A stretch of DNA of 64,000 nucleotides, from contig NC_067206.1 of NCBI RefSeq assembly GCF_026262505.1, positions 3,500,879 through 3,564,878 on the forward strand, written 5' to 3'. Shown here piece after piece: positions 49,137 through 58,456 of this stretch. A program made the position numbers and the translations under genes. Below the pieces are notes generated by a model, which was not told where the DNA came from, did not search any database, and saw only the letters and a list, made by a program, of their open reading frames with translations. Position 1 is the stretch's first letter. Every line of letters starts with the position of its first letter. Origin of the DNA: Trichomonas vaginalis G3. Lineage: Eukaryota > Parabasalia > Trichomonadida > Trichomonadidae.

Positions 49137-49939
49137 TTACTTACTAATAAAATTTCTTTGTTATGACACTTTCTCCAGTTTATAGGACCTCTCTCATATT
49201 CTATCTTGTCATATATAAACTCATAGTCATGTATGTCCTCTAACCATCTCATAACGGTTTCCAAACCACTTTTATCGGATGTAAAGTAAAAGCATGGATG
49301 GTTATGTAAAACGTCTAAAGTTTCTAAAGAGTCTCTCAAAGTCCAGTCTACTTGGTATTGAAAATCCCATGTGTTATAGAACGGCGGGTCCACTATAAAG
49401 AAAACATTTTCCTTGTCTTTATATTTTTCATACAAATCTGTCCAATGACATCTCACAAACTCTATACCCTCAATATATTTTTCTATGTCCTCTTTGAAAA
49501 CATTTGTATAGTTAAGATATAAAACTTTTGACATAAGTGTTTCAATGTCATGAACTCTTATAGAACCACTATATAATAGTCTAGCAGATATACTATCCCA
49601 GTCTATATATTCTGCTTTTTTCAAAACCTCTCTCACAATATTTTTCTTATCTAATGGTATACGTTCCATCTTACCTATAGGTATCTTTTCTTTTAACTCT
49701 TTCAATATATTGTTTGTGTCTGGTATATGTTTGAGACGGTCCATATAGTTGTCGAAGTCATTGCATATAATCTTTGAGTCTGGGAATATTGTATGGCACA
49801 AATGGGATATATAGAAACTTCCACCGAACAAATCTACAAATGTTAGACCATTCGGTAGTTTCTTAAGTTCTCTCAATATAATATCTTTACATCTACTCTT
49901 ATTTCCAAAGAACGGTAACGGAGGTTTTGTAAAATTCAT
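49106..49939 (-). CDS. D12-class DNA adenine-N6 methyltransferase
   Basis: 277 aa. The S-adenosylmethionine motif is PFFGNKSR at residues 9-16 with FVDLFGGSFY about 25 residues later. The catalytic motif is DPPF near residue 180 (FFIVDPPFYNTW), the DPPY type of Dam/D12 enzymes. It would methylate adenines in the element's DNA, perhaps to mark or protect it. It sits just inside the right terminal repeat and looks intact. Bacterial or phage origin is likely. Confidence 0.85.
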   Translation of the reverse strand: MNFTKPPLPFFGNKSRCKDIILRELKKLPNGLTFVDLFGGSFYISHLCHTIFPDSKIICNDFDNYMDRLKHIPDTNNILKELKEKIPIGKMERIPLDKKNIVREVLKKAEYIDWDSISARLLYSGSIRVHDIETLMSKVLYLNYTNVFKEDIEKYIEGIEFVRCHWTDLYEKYKDKENVFFIVDPPFYNTWDFQYQVDWTLRDSLETLDVLHNHPCFYFTSDKSGLETVMRWLEDIHDYEFIYDKIEYERGPINWRKCHNKEILLVSKCGLKWDYLF

Positions 49940-49987
49940 TTATATATAATAATAAAAATGTTTTTACCCGAAAAGTGACAGAAAAGT

Positions 49988-50169
49988 GACAAAACATGAA
50001 AACATATATAATTTGTGAAAAGTGAAACATTATATAATGTTTTCGACCCAGAAGAAGGCTTCTTCCCAGAAGCAATGGAGGAAGAAGAAGAGTCCTCCGA
50101 ATAAAAACTTCATTTATACTAAACATCAACATCAGGGCTAGAAGGCACGAAGTGCCTGGAAGCCCCACT
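49988..50169 (-). repeat. right terminal inverted repeat of Maverick A
   Basis: Inverted match to 25058-25236, including the terminal foldback (50135-50165). It lacks the internal duplication of the left end and instead has a short coding-like GAAGAAGAAG stretch. Confidence 0.85.
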
Positions 50170-52099
50170 CCCCTTTTTTTTTTTTTTTTATTTTGATTAA
50201 CTATGAATAAAAGCGTCGCCATATTCAATTTTTAGTTACTTTTTTTTTCGTTTTCTAAAAGAACCTTAAAAGTGCCAAAAAGGGTCTGCAAATTTTGAAT
50301 GCAAAAGAATTAACTTTAATATAGAAATAGCATCTGATTTTAGTGCGATTGCACAAGGATTAAAAAGAATTTTGGAAGGCATAAAAAATTGTGATGTTTA
50401 CAATTTATTTTGACACTCAATGAGCTTTTAAAAATTGTTTTTAAGACCAAATATTAAGTTTATTCAAACAACAATGATACAAATAGATATTTTACTTAGT
50501 ATATTTTTATCTCCCTCGGGCTCGAGTCTCTATTTCTTCTTTGAGCTCGAGATTGAGTAGTATATTCTAGCCGAGTCGACACATGTATTTTTTTGATCTG
50601 GCGCCGAATGCTTTTGTTTTCCCCTCTTTTTGTTGTTTTCTTCTCATCTTCTGTCTTTGTTCTTTTCTTTTGTATATAATATTATTGCAAAATTTGCTTT
50701 TTACAGGTACCGAAAAAACTCGATAGTACGGGAAAAAACTCAATAGTACGATTATTTTTCCCCTCAAATCCATGATCGCACTATCTAGTTTAATTTGAGT
50801 GTAAAAATAGAACCTACTAACTATGTAGATTCTAAAAAACTTATAATGATGTCAAAAAAATTGAATGAAATTTCATCGCTGACCACGGTTGCCATATCCC
50901 AAATGGGGTCAAGATAGGCTTTCCAGTGGTAGTAGGTGTCTTTAACTCAGCCTTCCGCCACACAGATAGAAACTATCATCTTCCATGATTGTCTATCTGC
51001 AGTAGGGGCTTTGGAAGTGCTCAAATTTCCGACCTGCTTGAAATCTTCACTCCAACTTCAAGAACATCGGGATTTTACTGTGTCAGTAGGTACAAATAAC
51101 GATGTTGTTGAAGTTGGGACGGAGTGTTTCAGCGGGTATGCCAAATTTGGTATGCGGTGCTCGAAGAGCGAAACTCGAGAGTATCGCAATCAAATGCAAA
51201 CAAACAAAGAGAGTACATACCGAGGATGTCATACAAATCGTAAAATATGACTCTTTGGTTTTGCAATATAAACAATTGTTTAATTTGGAATAAAAATATC
51301 GTATTTTTGCATTTTATAAGTTGTTTAGCCTTCCTTATCTGTTATTTGAAGGTTTTTCCACCTTGGACCCCAAATTCACTGAGATTTAATGAAGTCTGGG
51401 TGCTAACGTATGAAAAAATTGAGGGACTGTCACTTTTGCTACTACCGAGTATTCTGGCCACTAACGAATTTTTTAGGTACCTGTATGTTGGTTGTTTCAA
51501 AAGTTATGATGTAATTTTGTATTTACTTTGTTTTTGTATATGTGTTGTCGCTAAGTTCTTAGAAATTTTTGTCGTTTAGGGTGAATGATTTGAAGGTCAG
51601 GAATTACATGATTTACAATGGTAAAGAAATCCTAGCAGTGTAAACTTGTAATTCATTACGGTAAATAAAGAATTCGTAAAATAGTTTATCGCGAATAAAA
51701 GGAATGCATGCGCATTATAACATTGGGTAAGAAATGAATACCATCATATTAATTTAACGAAATTTCTAGTTTGACTAAAATTATCTGATAAGATTTCCAG
51801 AGATTCAGACAATATCATATGGGTAAACACGGGGTAACATATGTGATTCAATTGCTCATATTGATGTCTGGAATCAACTTCACTCTCGAGCCAATACACT
51901 TAATTTGACACTCGAGTGTCAAAAAAATACTCATCTTAGATGGGGGCGATACCCAAAACTACCAGATTTTTTTGAGTGGATATAGCCGTTTTTTTAGCTG
52001 GCATATTTTTAGCAACAAACAGGGGACATTATTTTATTATCAATTTTGAATGTAATACAATTTGGATTTTGAATTGAAATTAATCGTTAAATTGAAGAC
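50170..52099. other. host spacer between Maverick A and the glycosyltransferase
   Basis: Starts with CCCC plus about 17 T's and an inverted copy of left-flank sequence (50213-50305). Around 50505-50560 GGCTCGAG/GAGCTCGAG foldbacks occur. A 104-codon frame at 50936-51250 looks like a remnant of an unknown gene or repeat, without motifs. No intact gene. Confidence 0.45.
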
Positions 52100-53059
52100 A
52101 TGACAAGCGAAGAACCTGAAAAAAGCAGCGAATCAAAAGACATACCTTTTCTCACATCTCAAATTCTACCACCCATAGTGTTGATAATAGAATGTATTTC
52201 CGTTTTCATTCTCCTCTTAAATAGAGTAGAAATTGATACAGAAGGAGAATTCTACGACACAATGAATGTTTTATTTTCATGGAGTGGTGAGATTCAAAAT
52301 TTAGGTCCAGCAATATACGCATTTATAAATGCGCATCCAAATCAGCATATTACATTTTATCTTACAACTACTCAATCAAAATATATACGGAAATACAGGG
52401 CTTATTTTGACAAATGGCCTATTCATAACGTGAAATTCTTTTTTGAAGTTCATCAAACCAAATACCTTGCCAAAAGAGTTATTCGTGTGCCATATGACGC
52501 TTACATCCGACTTCTTTTCCCAAATGCACATCCTGGACTTGAAAGGTTCCTATATTTAGACGGCGACGCAATTGTACTCCATAACATCAATGATATGTAT
52601 TATTACGATTTTCAAAATAAATCAGCAATTGTGATTTTGGATCATCTTTCGGAATGTGAGGGATTCAGCAGATATTTCAATTCCGGAGTTATGATGTTTA
52701 ATAATTGGAAATATGTTCAAGAAAACTTTTTAAAACAGGCTGAAGATTACTTGAAGTGGCTAGAGATAAATAGAGGTGTATGGTTTAACGATCAAACTCC
52801 TTTGAACAAAATCTTTGAACATAATAGAATTGAATTTCCACAAGATTACAATGAATGGAACATGACAAGATTTAGTAAAAACACTAAAATTGCTCACTTT
52901 TATGATAATGATTGGGCTTGTAAGCCATATAAGGCTAGTTGTAACCGTACAGATCTTCCATTTGAACTATGGAGATGTTTTTATAAGGCTTTTAAAGAGC
53001 AACCTAATCTTTGGCGTTATAATAGAAGTACTACAATCTGTACAAACAATTTGTTATAA
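52100..53059 (+). CDS. family 8 glycosyltransferase, type II membrane protein
   Basis: 319 aa. A cytoplasmic tail of ~20 residues and one membrane helix (~24-41, LPPIVLIIECISVFILLL) place the catalytic part in the Golgi lumen. The metal-binding DxD is D154-G-D156 in LYLDGDAIVL. Further GT8 signs are NSGVMMFNN, NDQTPLNKIF and the His of IAHFYDNDW. Enzymes of this fold move a sugar from a nucleotide sugar to glycans or proteins, with retention of configuration. The acceptor is unknown. It stands alone in host DNA between the two Mavericks. Confidence 0.88.
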   Translation: MTSEEPEKSSESKDIPFLTSQILPPIVLIIECISVFILLLNRVEIDTEGEFYDTMNVLFSWSGEIQNLGPAIYAFINAHPNQHITFYLTTTQSKYIRKYRAYFDKWPIHNVKFFFEVHQTKYLAKRVIRVPYDAYIRLLFPNAHPGLERFLYLDGDAIVLHNINDMYYYDFQNKSAIVILDHLSECEGFSRYFNSGVMMFNNWKYVQENFLKQAEDYLKWLEINRGVWFNDQTPLNKIFEHNRIEFPQDYNEWNMTRFSKNTKIAHFYDNDWACKPYKASCNRTDLPFELWRCFYKAFKEQPNLWRYNRSTTICTNNLL

Positions 53060-53185
53060 TATAAAATATTAGTTTTATTTCTTTCATCATATTTTTAAAT
53101 AAAATTGTATTTTTGATTATAAATATCCCTTATTCAGGGTATATTTTCATGCTTAACCAAAAAATGTGAAAGAACAATCAAACTC

Positions 53186-53685
53186 CCCTCTTCTGGATTA
53201 ATGCTTTACCTTCTAAAGAAGATTGTAGAACAATGCCATTCCTGGAGACTTGCCTATCTCACAAAAAAAAAAGATTCTTTGGAATTTCTTCTCAAAATCC
53301 TTTCGGACTACATGCAAATAATGTAAGAAAACAAATCAAAAGGAACAATTAAACGAAAAAGTGTTTAATAAAAAAAATTCAGAATCCCCTGTTGAAAATA
53401 AGATTTTCTAAATGACTATCTTCAACGTCAAGAAAGAAGATTATACAACTAGGAAATCTTGCATCTCACTCATTGGAAATAGCAGAGTCTGGAGATTCAG
53501 TATCAGTGCCAAACTGAGGTCTTTCATCGTCTGATGATGGAGATCCTTGCGGGACTTGATTTGTTTGAGGACGGTTTTGAGTTTGAATAGGAGCCTTGAC
53601 TACTTGAGTAGGAAGATTGTTATTCATATCAGAGATAAATATGACAGTTTTTCACTTTTTTTTGAATTATTTGAGAAGAAACACG
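53186..53685 (-). repeat. 0.5-kb host repeat, copy 2, interrupted by Maverick B
   Basis: Near-identical to 23925-24423 up to AACACG at 53680-53685, after which Maverick B begins. AACACG is the predicted six-bp target duplication. Confidence 0.9.
53466..53627 (-). CDS. small Pro/Gln/Ser-rich ORF, copy 2
   Basis: Same 53-codon frame as 24204-24365. See that entry for content. Maverick B lies about 60 bp upstream of its start, so any promoter would be displaced. Confidence 0.3.
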   Translation of the reverse strand: MNNNLPTQVVKAPIQTQNRPQTNQVPQGSPSSDDERPQFGTDTESPDSAISNE

Positions 53686-53887
53686 AGTTAGTATACCTAT
53701 CTTGGGTACGGCGGCATCGCGTTCCACCTTACCCAAGATAACAGTCTGACACTTTACAAAACCACTAACGTATATTTTACAACACAAACGCAACACTAAC
53801 TTAACCTTAAATATTTACAAAGCCGCCAACCACTTCACCTCACTAACGTTTTCACTAACGACTTTACTACTGTAAAAATAAACGTTC

Positions 53888-54214
53888 TCATTTACAAAAG
53901 TATTGCAACTCTTCCCATTGCTTTGCTTCACACAACAGTTCATATTCTTCACTATCGCTGCTGTCACTCCAATCGTCAGAGTCAAAGTCACTGTCAAAAT
54001 AAATGTTAGTAAGTTTTGACAAAGCTAATGAAACACGCTTACCGTTTGTATCTATTGCTTTTATATATCTTCCATAATGCTCTTTGTCATAAACGCTCAA
54101 ACTAACTTTACCCTTTCTCCCTCGTATCTGATAGAATGTATTTTCACGAGGAACGAAGAACAAATTCTTGAACTCATGACCGTTGTAGTTTGTTATCTCA
54201 ATAGTTTTCGTCAT
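53888..54214 (-). CDS. stand-alone HNH-partner module protein
   Basis: 108 aa. Residues 1-70 (TIEITNYNGHEFKNLFFVPR, then FYQIRGRKGKVSL and KAIDTNGKRVSLALSK) match the C-terminal module of the HNH proteins at 43398 and 58457, without the nuclease. An acidic tail (DSDFDSDDWSDSSDSEEY) follows. I infer a DNA- or protein-binding module used independently, perhaps a regulator derived from a homing nuclease. Confidence 0.6.
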   Translation of the reverse strand: MTKTIEITNYNGHEFKNLFFVPRENTFYQIRGRKGKVSLSVYDKEHYGRYIKAIDTNGKRVSLALSKLTNIYFDSDFDSDDWSDSSDSEEYELLCEAKQWEELQYFCK

Positions 54215-54254
54215 TTATATAAAAATAAACTTAAAAATAATTTTAAAAATAAAC

Positions 54255-54679
54255 TTAAAAATAAATGATATCACTACCTTCACGCGTATGAAAACATAGC
54301 ACAAAAATAAATTTAGGGTAGAAGGGTATATCTAACCCGATTTCTAACCTCATTTCTACCCTAGCCGCTTTGCGGCTCTGACCCTTTGGGTCTCTTGAAT
54401 TCATTGCTTTATAACTCTCTTCCTTGGTTTCTTCATTTTTCATCATTGACTTTATCCACTCTTCTAACTTCTTCTTAAGTTCAGCAATGTTGTCTCATGA
54501 AGTTTAATCTTCCTTAATATTCCTTCTCTATCTAATGGTTGTTTTATCTTTCTAAACTGAACTCTACCATCCTTCATAGTATGAATGTAAAAACCTTCTG
54601 GAATAGTTCCTGATTTAATGTATTCTACCAAAAACTTTTGTTTCATTGCTTCAGTGACTTTATTTGTCATTTCAATCAA
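54255..54679 (-). CDS. small Maverick protein, frame broken once
   Basis: Frames 54464-54679 and 54255-54446 (open upstream past 54480) form one gene of ~140 codons. The start (EYIKSGTIPEGFYIHTMKDG, then RKIKQPL) belongs to the family of 44047-44630 and 56794-57222. The later part contains two adjacent GC hairpins in frame, encoding RDPKGQSRKAAR, and the 3' end runs into a TAACC-type repeat. Function unknown. Confidence 0.45.
54317..54392. repeat. TAACC repeat and double GC hairpin
   Basis: 54317-54362 is the repeat seen in Maverick A. AGCCGC-TTT-GCGGCT (54363-54377) and GACCC-TTT-GGGTC (54380-54392) follow directly. Confidence 0.8.
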
Positions 54680-54718
54680 ATAAAAATTTTAATATTAAAT
54701 AAAAATAACGTTATTTTT

Positions 54719-55168
54719 TCAGTAAGGAAACGCAGGAGTTTTTCGATTTATTTGAGGAGTAGGTTCTGGTTTAAATGTTGGAGTCGGTTTAGGAGTTGAC
54801 TTTTGAACAGGAGTTTGTACTTTCATAGGTTCAGGAGTCATTGAAGGTTTTTTGCGTTGGTTTTGGCGAAGGTGTTGGAGTTTGTTTAACTTCAGCTACT
54901 TCAGTATTATTTACAACATTTGCTTTGTTTCTTTTCAACATCATAACTGCTCCTGCTGTAGCTAGCAAACCTAGTGGGAGACCATATTTATATAAGGACT
55001 TGACCAAATGCTATTTTTGACAGGAGCTGGTGGAACACCTAACCTTGGTGAGACTGCTCTTTGCCATTGTGCAGCTCGTAAGAAATATTCAATAGGTGCT
55101 CCATAATCGTTTGGTAAAGTTTGTTTCATAGATGGTGAAGGTTCACGAGAGCTTGATGAAGAACTCAT
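54719..55168 (-). CDS. single-pass membrane protein with Pro/Thr-rich tail, frame broken twice
   Basis: Starts MSSSSSSREPSPSMKQTLPN, then NDYGAPIEYFLRAAQWQRAV. A membrane helix (GLPLGLLATAGAVMM) lies in a second frame, and a Pro/Thr-rich tail (TPTPSPKPT, TPVQKSTPKPTPTF) continues in a third frame to 54719. Breaks fall near 54995 and 54850. It may be a virion or envelope-associated protein. Promoter-like TTTATTTTTAAAGCTTATAAATG. Confidence 0.45.
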
Positions 55169-55242
55169 TTATAAGCTTTAAAAATAAACGTTCATCCTTT
55201 ATTCCTCACTGTCGTCCGCTAAGTTATAGTCATCTAATCTTA

Positions 55243-56766
55243 TTATGGGATGCCATGACGCACCTGAATGGCAAAGCAACAATCCCTCATAAATCCAATA
55301 AGTGGCTTTGGTACATTTTCAGTTGCTAGTTCAATAGGTCCTTTAACAGACAATTTGTATGTTATTGGAGCAGTAGATGTTTGACCTTGCTGGAAGCAAA
55401 AGTCCACTTCTGTTGGAAAACCACATAAGAAATGTGTGTTGTCATAGCTATCCCATTTATGTTCCACACTACCATCATCCACCAATGACCTCATAACATC
55501 TTCATTAAATCCTATCATATCATTGTTTGTATTGCAAGCGTTCGCAACCATTTCATAAAATACAGGTCCATATGATTTTTCAGGTTCTGCAGGCATATTT
55601 CCATAAGCTCCCATGGAAAGCTGAAGATATTTAAACTTAGGGTTCTCAAAATTAACATAATAGTTGTCTTTCTTTCTAAATAGTGCCCAAATACTTTTAA
55701 CATTAATAGGCGTATAAGCTGCTGTAAATGTTGCACTTGAACTATCTGTATTCTTTGAGAATGAACCGTCCATAGGAATCCAATCCATAACTTTAACAGG
55801 AAAACATAAAGCCTCGTTTGTATAATGTTCTACAAGTTCTGTATAAATGTTAGGGTCTAAAGAGAATGACTTTGGATGAATGAAACATTCATTAAAATCC
55901 ATCTTTGTTCGAAATAGTTGCTGGGTTACAGTTGTAATAGTAACTGTTCCACTAGCTTCTACTGCCTTCGTTATCATAGTGAATGGTTCATTCCATGGAA
56001 CAAATTTATTTGTCGGTGGATTTGAATCTGAAGCAAATGCAACTTTAAGAGTTGGATTGAAAGCAATGATATCATTTACAGATATAGATGTGCATTGTAA
56101 GGCGTCGCTACTGAACTTTACTTTAAGCTGAATGTTTCCTGCAAAAGCTGGAATAAATCGAATAGCTTCTAATGGAAGGAATCTTCTAACAGGAATTCTT
56201 AAACGAAGCTTAAAATCAAATGATTTTCCTGCTGTAATTGGACCACTAACAATTTGTCCTGTTCTGCATGTTCCCGAATGACTCCATACATCTTCATGTC
56301 GAGTCTTTGAGAAAACATCTACTTTCTTTATTTGTTCGGTAGTTTGTGAGTTTGAAGTTATATATGCTTCTTCTCTTGCGTTGTCTTGAGAATATACGAT
56401 ACGACCATTTGCAAGGATTTGATATCCAGCAACTGCATAGAAAGCGTCATCGAAACCAATCCAAAATCCTGGTGGGTTTGTTTTATTGGAACCTGAACCA
56501 ATTTCTTTATCTACAATAAATTGACCTTCCATTTTATACGTAATGAATGTATTGTAAAGGTCCAACATATTTTCACCAGGAGGTGAGAGATTGAATGTTA
56601 CCCATGTGTTATCTTTAGCAGTTCCAGGTTGTGATGGAATCTTTGCGTCAGAATATTTTCTATTAGTGTCACCAATTTGAACTGCATTGTCTATGATATC
56701 GAAATATGAGCGAATCTGATGAATATGCTCTGCTGGAGTAAATTCGTTTAGCTGTTCGTTCTGCAT
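55243..56766 (-). CDS. major capsid protein of Maverick B (double jelly-roll type)
   Basis: 507 aa in one frame. Its strand pattern and blocks (NTWVTFNLSPPGENML, FDFKLRLRIPVRRFLPLEAI, AFAGNIQLKVKFS) parallel the capsid of Maverick A. It has a typical Polinton capsid length. Downstream of its stop a second frame stays open for ~17 acidic codons to about 55198, so the true C-terminus may be a little longer with one shift. It forms the icosahedral shell by family analogy. The start follows TTTTTATCTGAAGTAAATAC. Confidence 0.78.
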   Translation of the reverse strand: MQNEQLNEFTPAEHIHQIRSYFDIIDNAVQIGDTNRKYSDAKIPSQPGTAKDNTWVTFNLSPPGENMLDLYNTFITYKMEGQFIVDKEIGSGSNKTNPPGFWIGFDDAFYAVAGYQILANGRIVYSQDNAREEAYITSNSQTTEQIKKVDVFSKTRHEDVWSHSGTCRTGQIVSGPITAGKSFDFKLRLRIPVRRFLPLEAIRFIPAFAGNIQLKVKFSSDALQCTSISVNDIIAFNPTLKVAFASDSNPPTNKFVPWNEPFTMITKAVEASGTVTITTVTQQLFRTKMDFNECFIHPKSFSLDPNIYTELVEHYTNEALCFPVKVMDWIPMDGSFSKNTDSSSATFTAAYTPINVKSIWALFRKKDNYYVNFENPKFKYLQLSMGAYGNMPAEPEKSYGPVFYEMVANACNTNNDMIGFNEDVMRSLVDDGSVEHKWDSYDNTHFLCGFPTEVDFCFQQGQTSTAPITYKLSVKGPIELATENVPKPLIGFMRDCCFAIQVRHGIP

Positions 56767-56793
56767 GTATTTACTTCAGATAAAAATATCTAT

Positions 56794-57222
56794 TTACTTC
56801 ATTATTCTCACTCTTCTTCTTGGCATTCGTGGTGGAAGTTGTTTCTTGACATTTTCAATGAACTGTACATTCTCTTTTGTCTCAACTTCTTTCACTGGCG
56901 GGTCAGGATTCTTTGACTCGGTTTGTTTTTCAATGAAATTCACGAACTTTGCAATAAGCTCTTGGTTCGTTATTGAAAGTACATCTGGCTTCTTTTCTTC
57001 TGGTTCTATTGACTTTTCAGTTTGAATAGAAGGTTTTATATGGGCTTCGCCCTCGGTGCCATGCACCTTAATGTTGTCGCTTTCTGCATTCGCTAATGGA
57101 ACCTTTCTTTTTCTTACGTATATTTTACCATCTTTACTCTGACTTACGTAATAGAAAGGATGTTGTATTCCTCTTGCGTCATTTAATATAATAGACTCTC
57201 GCTCTGATTTTGACAAGCTCAT
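56794..57222 (-). CDS. small Maverick protein with shared N-terminal module
   Basis: 142 aa. The start (RESIILNDARGIQHPFYYVS, then SKDGKIYVRKRKVPL) matches the small-protein family at 44047 and 54255. An acidic middle and a very basic C-terminus (PPRMPRRRVRIMK) follow. Two adjacent GC hairpins (57042-57067) lie in frame at VHGTEGEA. Likely a virion or DNA-associated protein, by inference. Confidence 0.55.
   Translation of the reverse strand: MSLSKSERESIILNDARGIQHPFYYVSQSKDGKIYVRKRKVPLANAESDNIKVHGTEGEAHIKPSIQTEKSIEPEEKKPDVLSITNQELIAKFVNFIEKQTESKNPDPPVKEVETKENVQFIENVKKQLPPRMPRRRVRIMK
57042..57067. repeat. double GC hairpin inside a coding region
   Basis: GGGC-TTC-GCCC (57042-57052) and GGTGC-CAT-GCACC (57055-57067), two bases apart. 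Confidence 0.8.
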
Positions 57223-57267
57223 TTTACATCGGTTAAAGTTTTAATTTTGTTTTTTATCTGCAGTCAA

Positions 57268-57526
57268 ATGACTCAGACAAGCCCTACGGACAAGACCCAA
57301 GGGGTCATAGATGTTGAAGCATTGAAGAAAGAAATTCGTGAGCAAATTTTATCCGAACTGAAGGAACAAAAACAAGAACAAAAGCCAGAGAGACCAAAGA
57401 GAAAACTTAGTGAAAAACAACTTGCTGCATTAGCTGCTGGAAGACAAAAGAACCCACGTACTGGCGAAAAAAGCTAGAGAAGAAGCTGAAGCAAAAGCTA
57501 AAGAAGCTGAAGCAAAGAAAGAGTAA
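57268..57526 (+). CDS. Lys/Glu-rich coiled-coil protein, frame broken once
   Basis: The frame 57268-57477 (MTQTSPTDKTQGVIDVEALK) shifts in an A6 run near 57465 and continues to 57526 with KAREEAEAKAKEAEAKKE. About 85 codons in all. A basic patch (RPKRKLSEKQLAALAAGRQK) sits in the middle. It may be a DNA-binding core protein. It contains the hairpin GACCC-AAG-GGGTC (57294-57306). The start follows TTTTTTATCTGCAGTCAAATG. Confidence 0.5.
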
Positions 57527-57550
57527 ATGTGTTATTTTTATCCGAATTAA

Positions 57551-58406
57551 ATGTATAGACAAATACCTTTATCTGTTGCGTTCAGTAGTGAAAACCCTGA
57601 CGTCAAAATAAAGGGGAACAGAGTAACGTTTAAGTTTCCAACAGACTGGATTGTGAACATAAATGAAGAGAAGTACATTGGCATAACATCTATGTATATA
57701 ACACGTGCTTTCAGAAAGGTTGACTTTATACTTCAAGTCGAGATAGAAAATGACGAACAGTCTTTAAGCGCCCAAAACATTCACATATACAAATACTTTA
57801 AAGACGATACAACATTGTTGCAATGTATGATTTCATTTAATGAGATGTTCGAGAAAAAGTTCAACATTGAAGTACAAACTTTACAGCCTTTACGTGAGTT
57901 TCTTGCACAACTGAAAGAAGAAGGTAGTCAGCCACAACTTATAGACTTTCATTATGAATTTAATGAAAATGAAGATGGAACTCATGACTGTCAGTTTGTT
58001 ATATATTCACCATTCAATGAAGTCTAAAGAGAAAGAAAATCCATTACGTATAAGATTTCAAATCTCTGAACCAAGTGATGATTTCAAGAATGTTTTCAAT
58101 TATGATGCAATGCTTCCGAGGAAAAATGAATTTTCAAAGATTGTAACACCTGGCATTTGGGATAGAAAGCAAGCTATATTATATTCAAACTTAAGTAAGG
58201 GAGTTGAAAATGAGTTCATTGGTCATACAAGAACTTCACCACTTCCTAACCCTAAATACTATAAATTAACTGGCTTCAATCGTGAGTTTTGGATAGACAT
58301 GTTCTCCACTCATGACCATAACTGCCCAGTGTTCTTACCTCCAGACCATAAGGACTGTCTCTACATTGAAGCACAACTCTTAAACTCTACCATCGCAGTA
58401 TTGTAA
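57551..58406 (+). CDS. penton-like minor capsid protein of Maverick B, frame broken once
   Basis: Frames 57551-58027 and 57954-58406 make one gene of ~285 codons, the size of the 42500 and 47505 proteins. The shift is near 58020, after QFVIYSPFNE. The end (REFWIDMFSTHDHNCPVFLP, then DCLYIEAQLLN) matches the family's closing strands. The beta-rich start (VTFKFPTDWIVNINEEKYIG) parallels their FDYPxRWL block. It lies next to the major capsid, as pentons do. The assignment is by pattern, not by recognised motif. Confidence 0.55.
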
Positions 58407-58456
58407 AATCTACGCTAGTTTTATTTTTTCTGAAAATTTTTATTTGAGTGAAAGGC

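Larger units (their letters stand above)
25058..50169. mobile_element. Maverick/Polinton A (25.1 kb)
   Basis: Terminal inverted repeats start AGTGGGGCTTCC and end GGAAGCCCCACT. The element carries integrase, major capsid, penton-like proteins, packaging ATPase (decayed) and SF3 helicase: a Maverick/Polinton set. It lacks a recognisable DNA polymerase B. Flanking six-mers at the AG/CT ends (AAGGGT and CCCCTT) do not match, so the exact ends or a target duplication remain unclear. Genes are tightly packed on both strands. Part of the element (33.3-38.1 kb) is decayed and a mariner is nested in it. Confidence 0.88.

Noticed and set aside
25011..50195. ATTTTG at 25011-25016 and 50190-50195 as target duplication of Maverick A
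   Set aside because: It would put the element ends in A/T tracts that do not form matching inverted repeats; AT-rich six-mers recur by chance.
50936..51250. 104-codon ORF in the host spacer
   Set aside because: Slightly richer in G and C than its surroundings, but no family, start context or conserved copy; left as a possible remnant.
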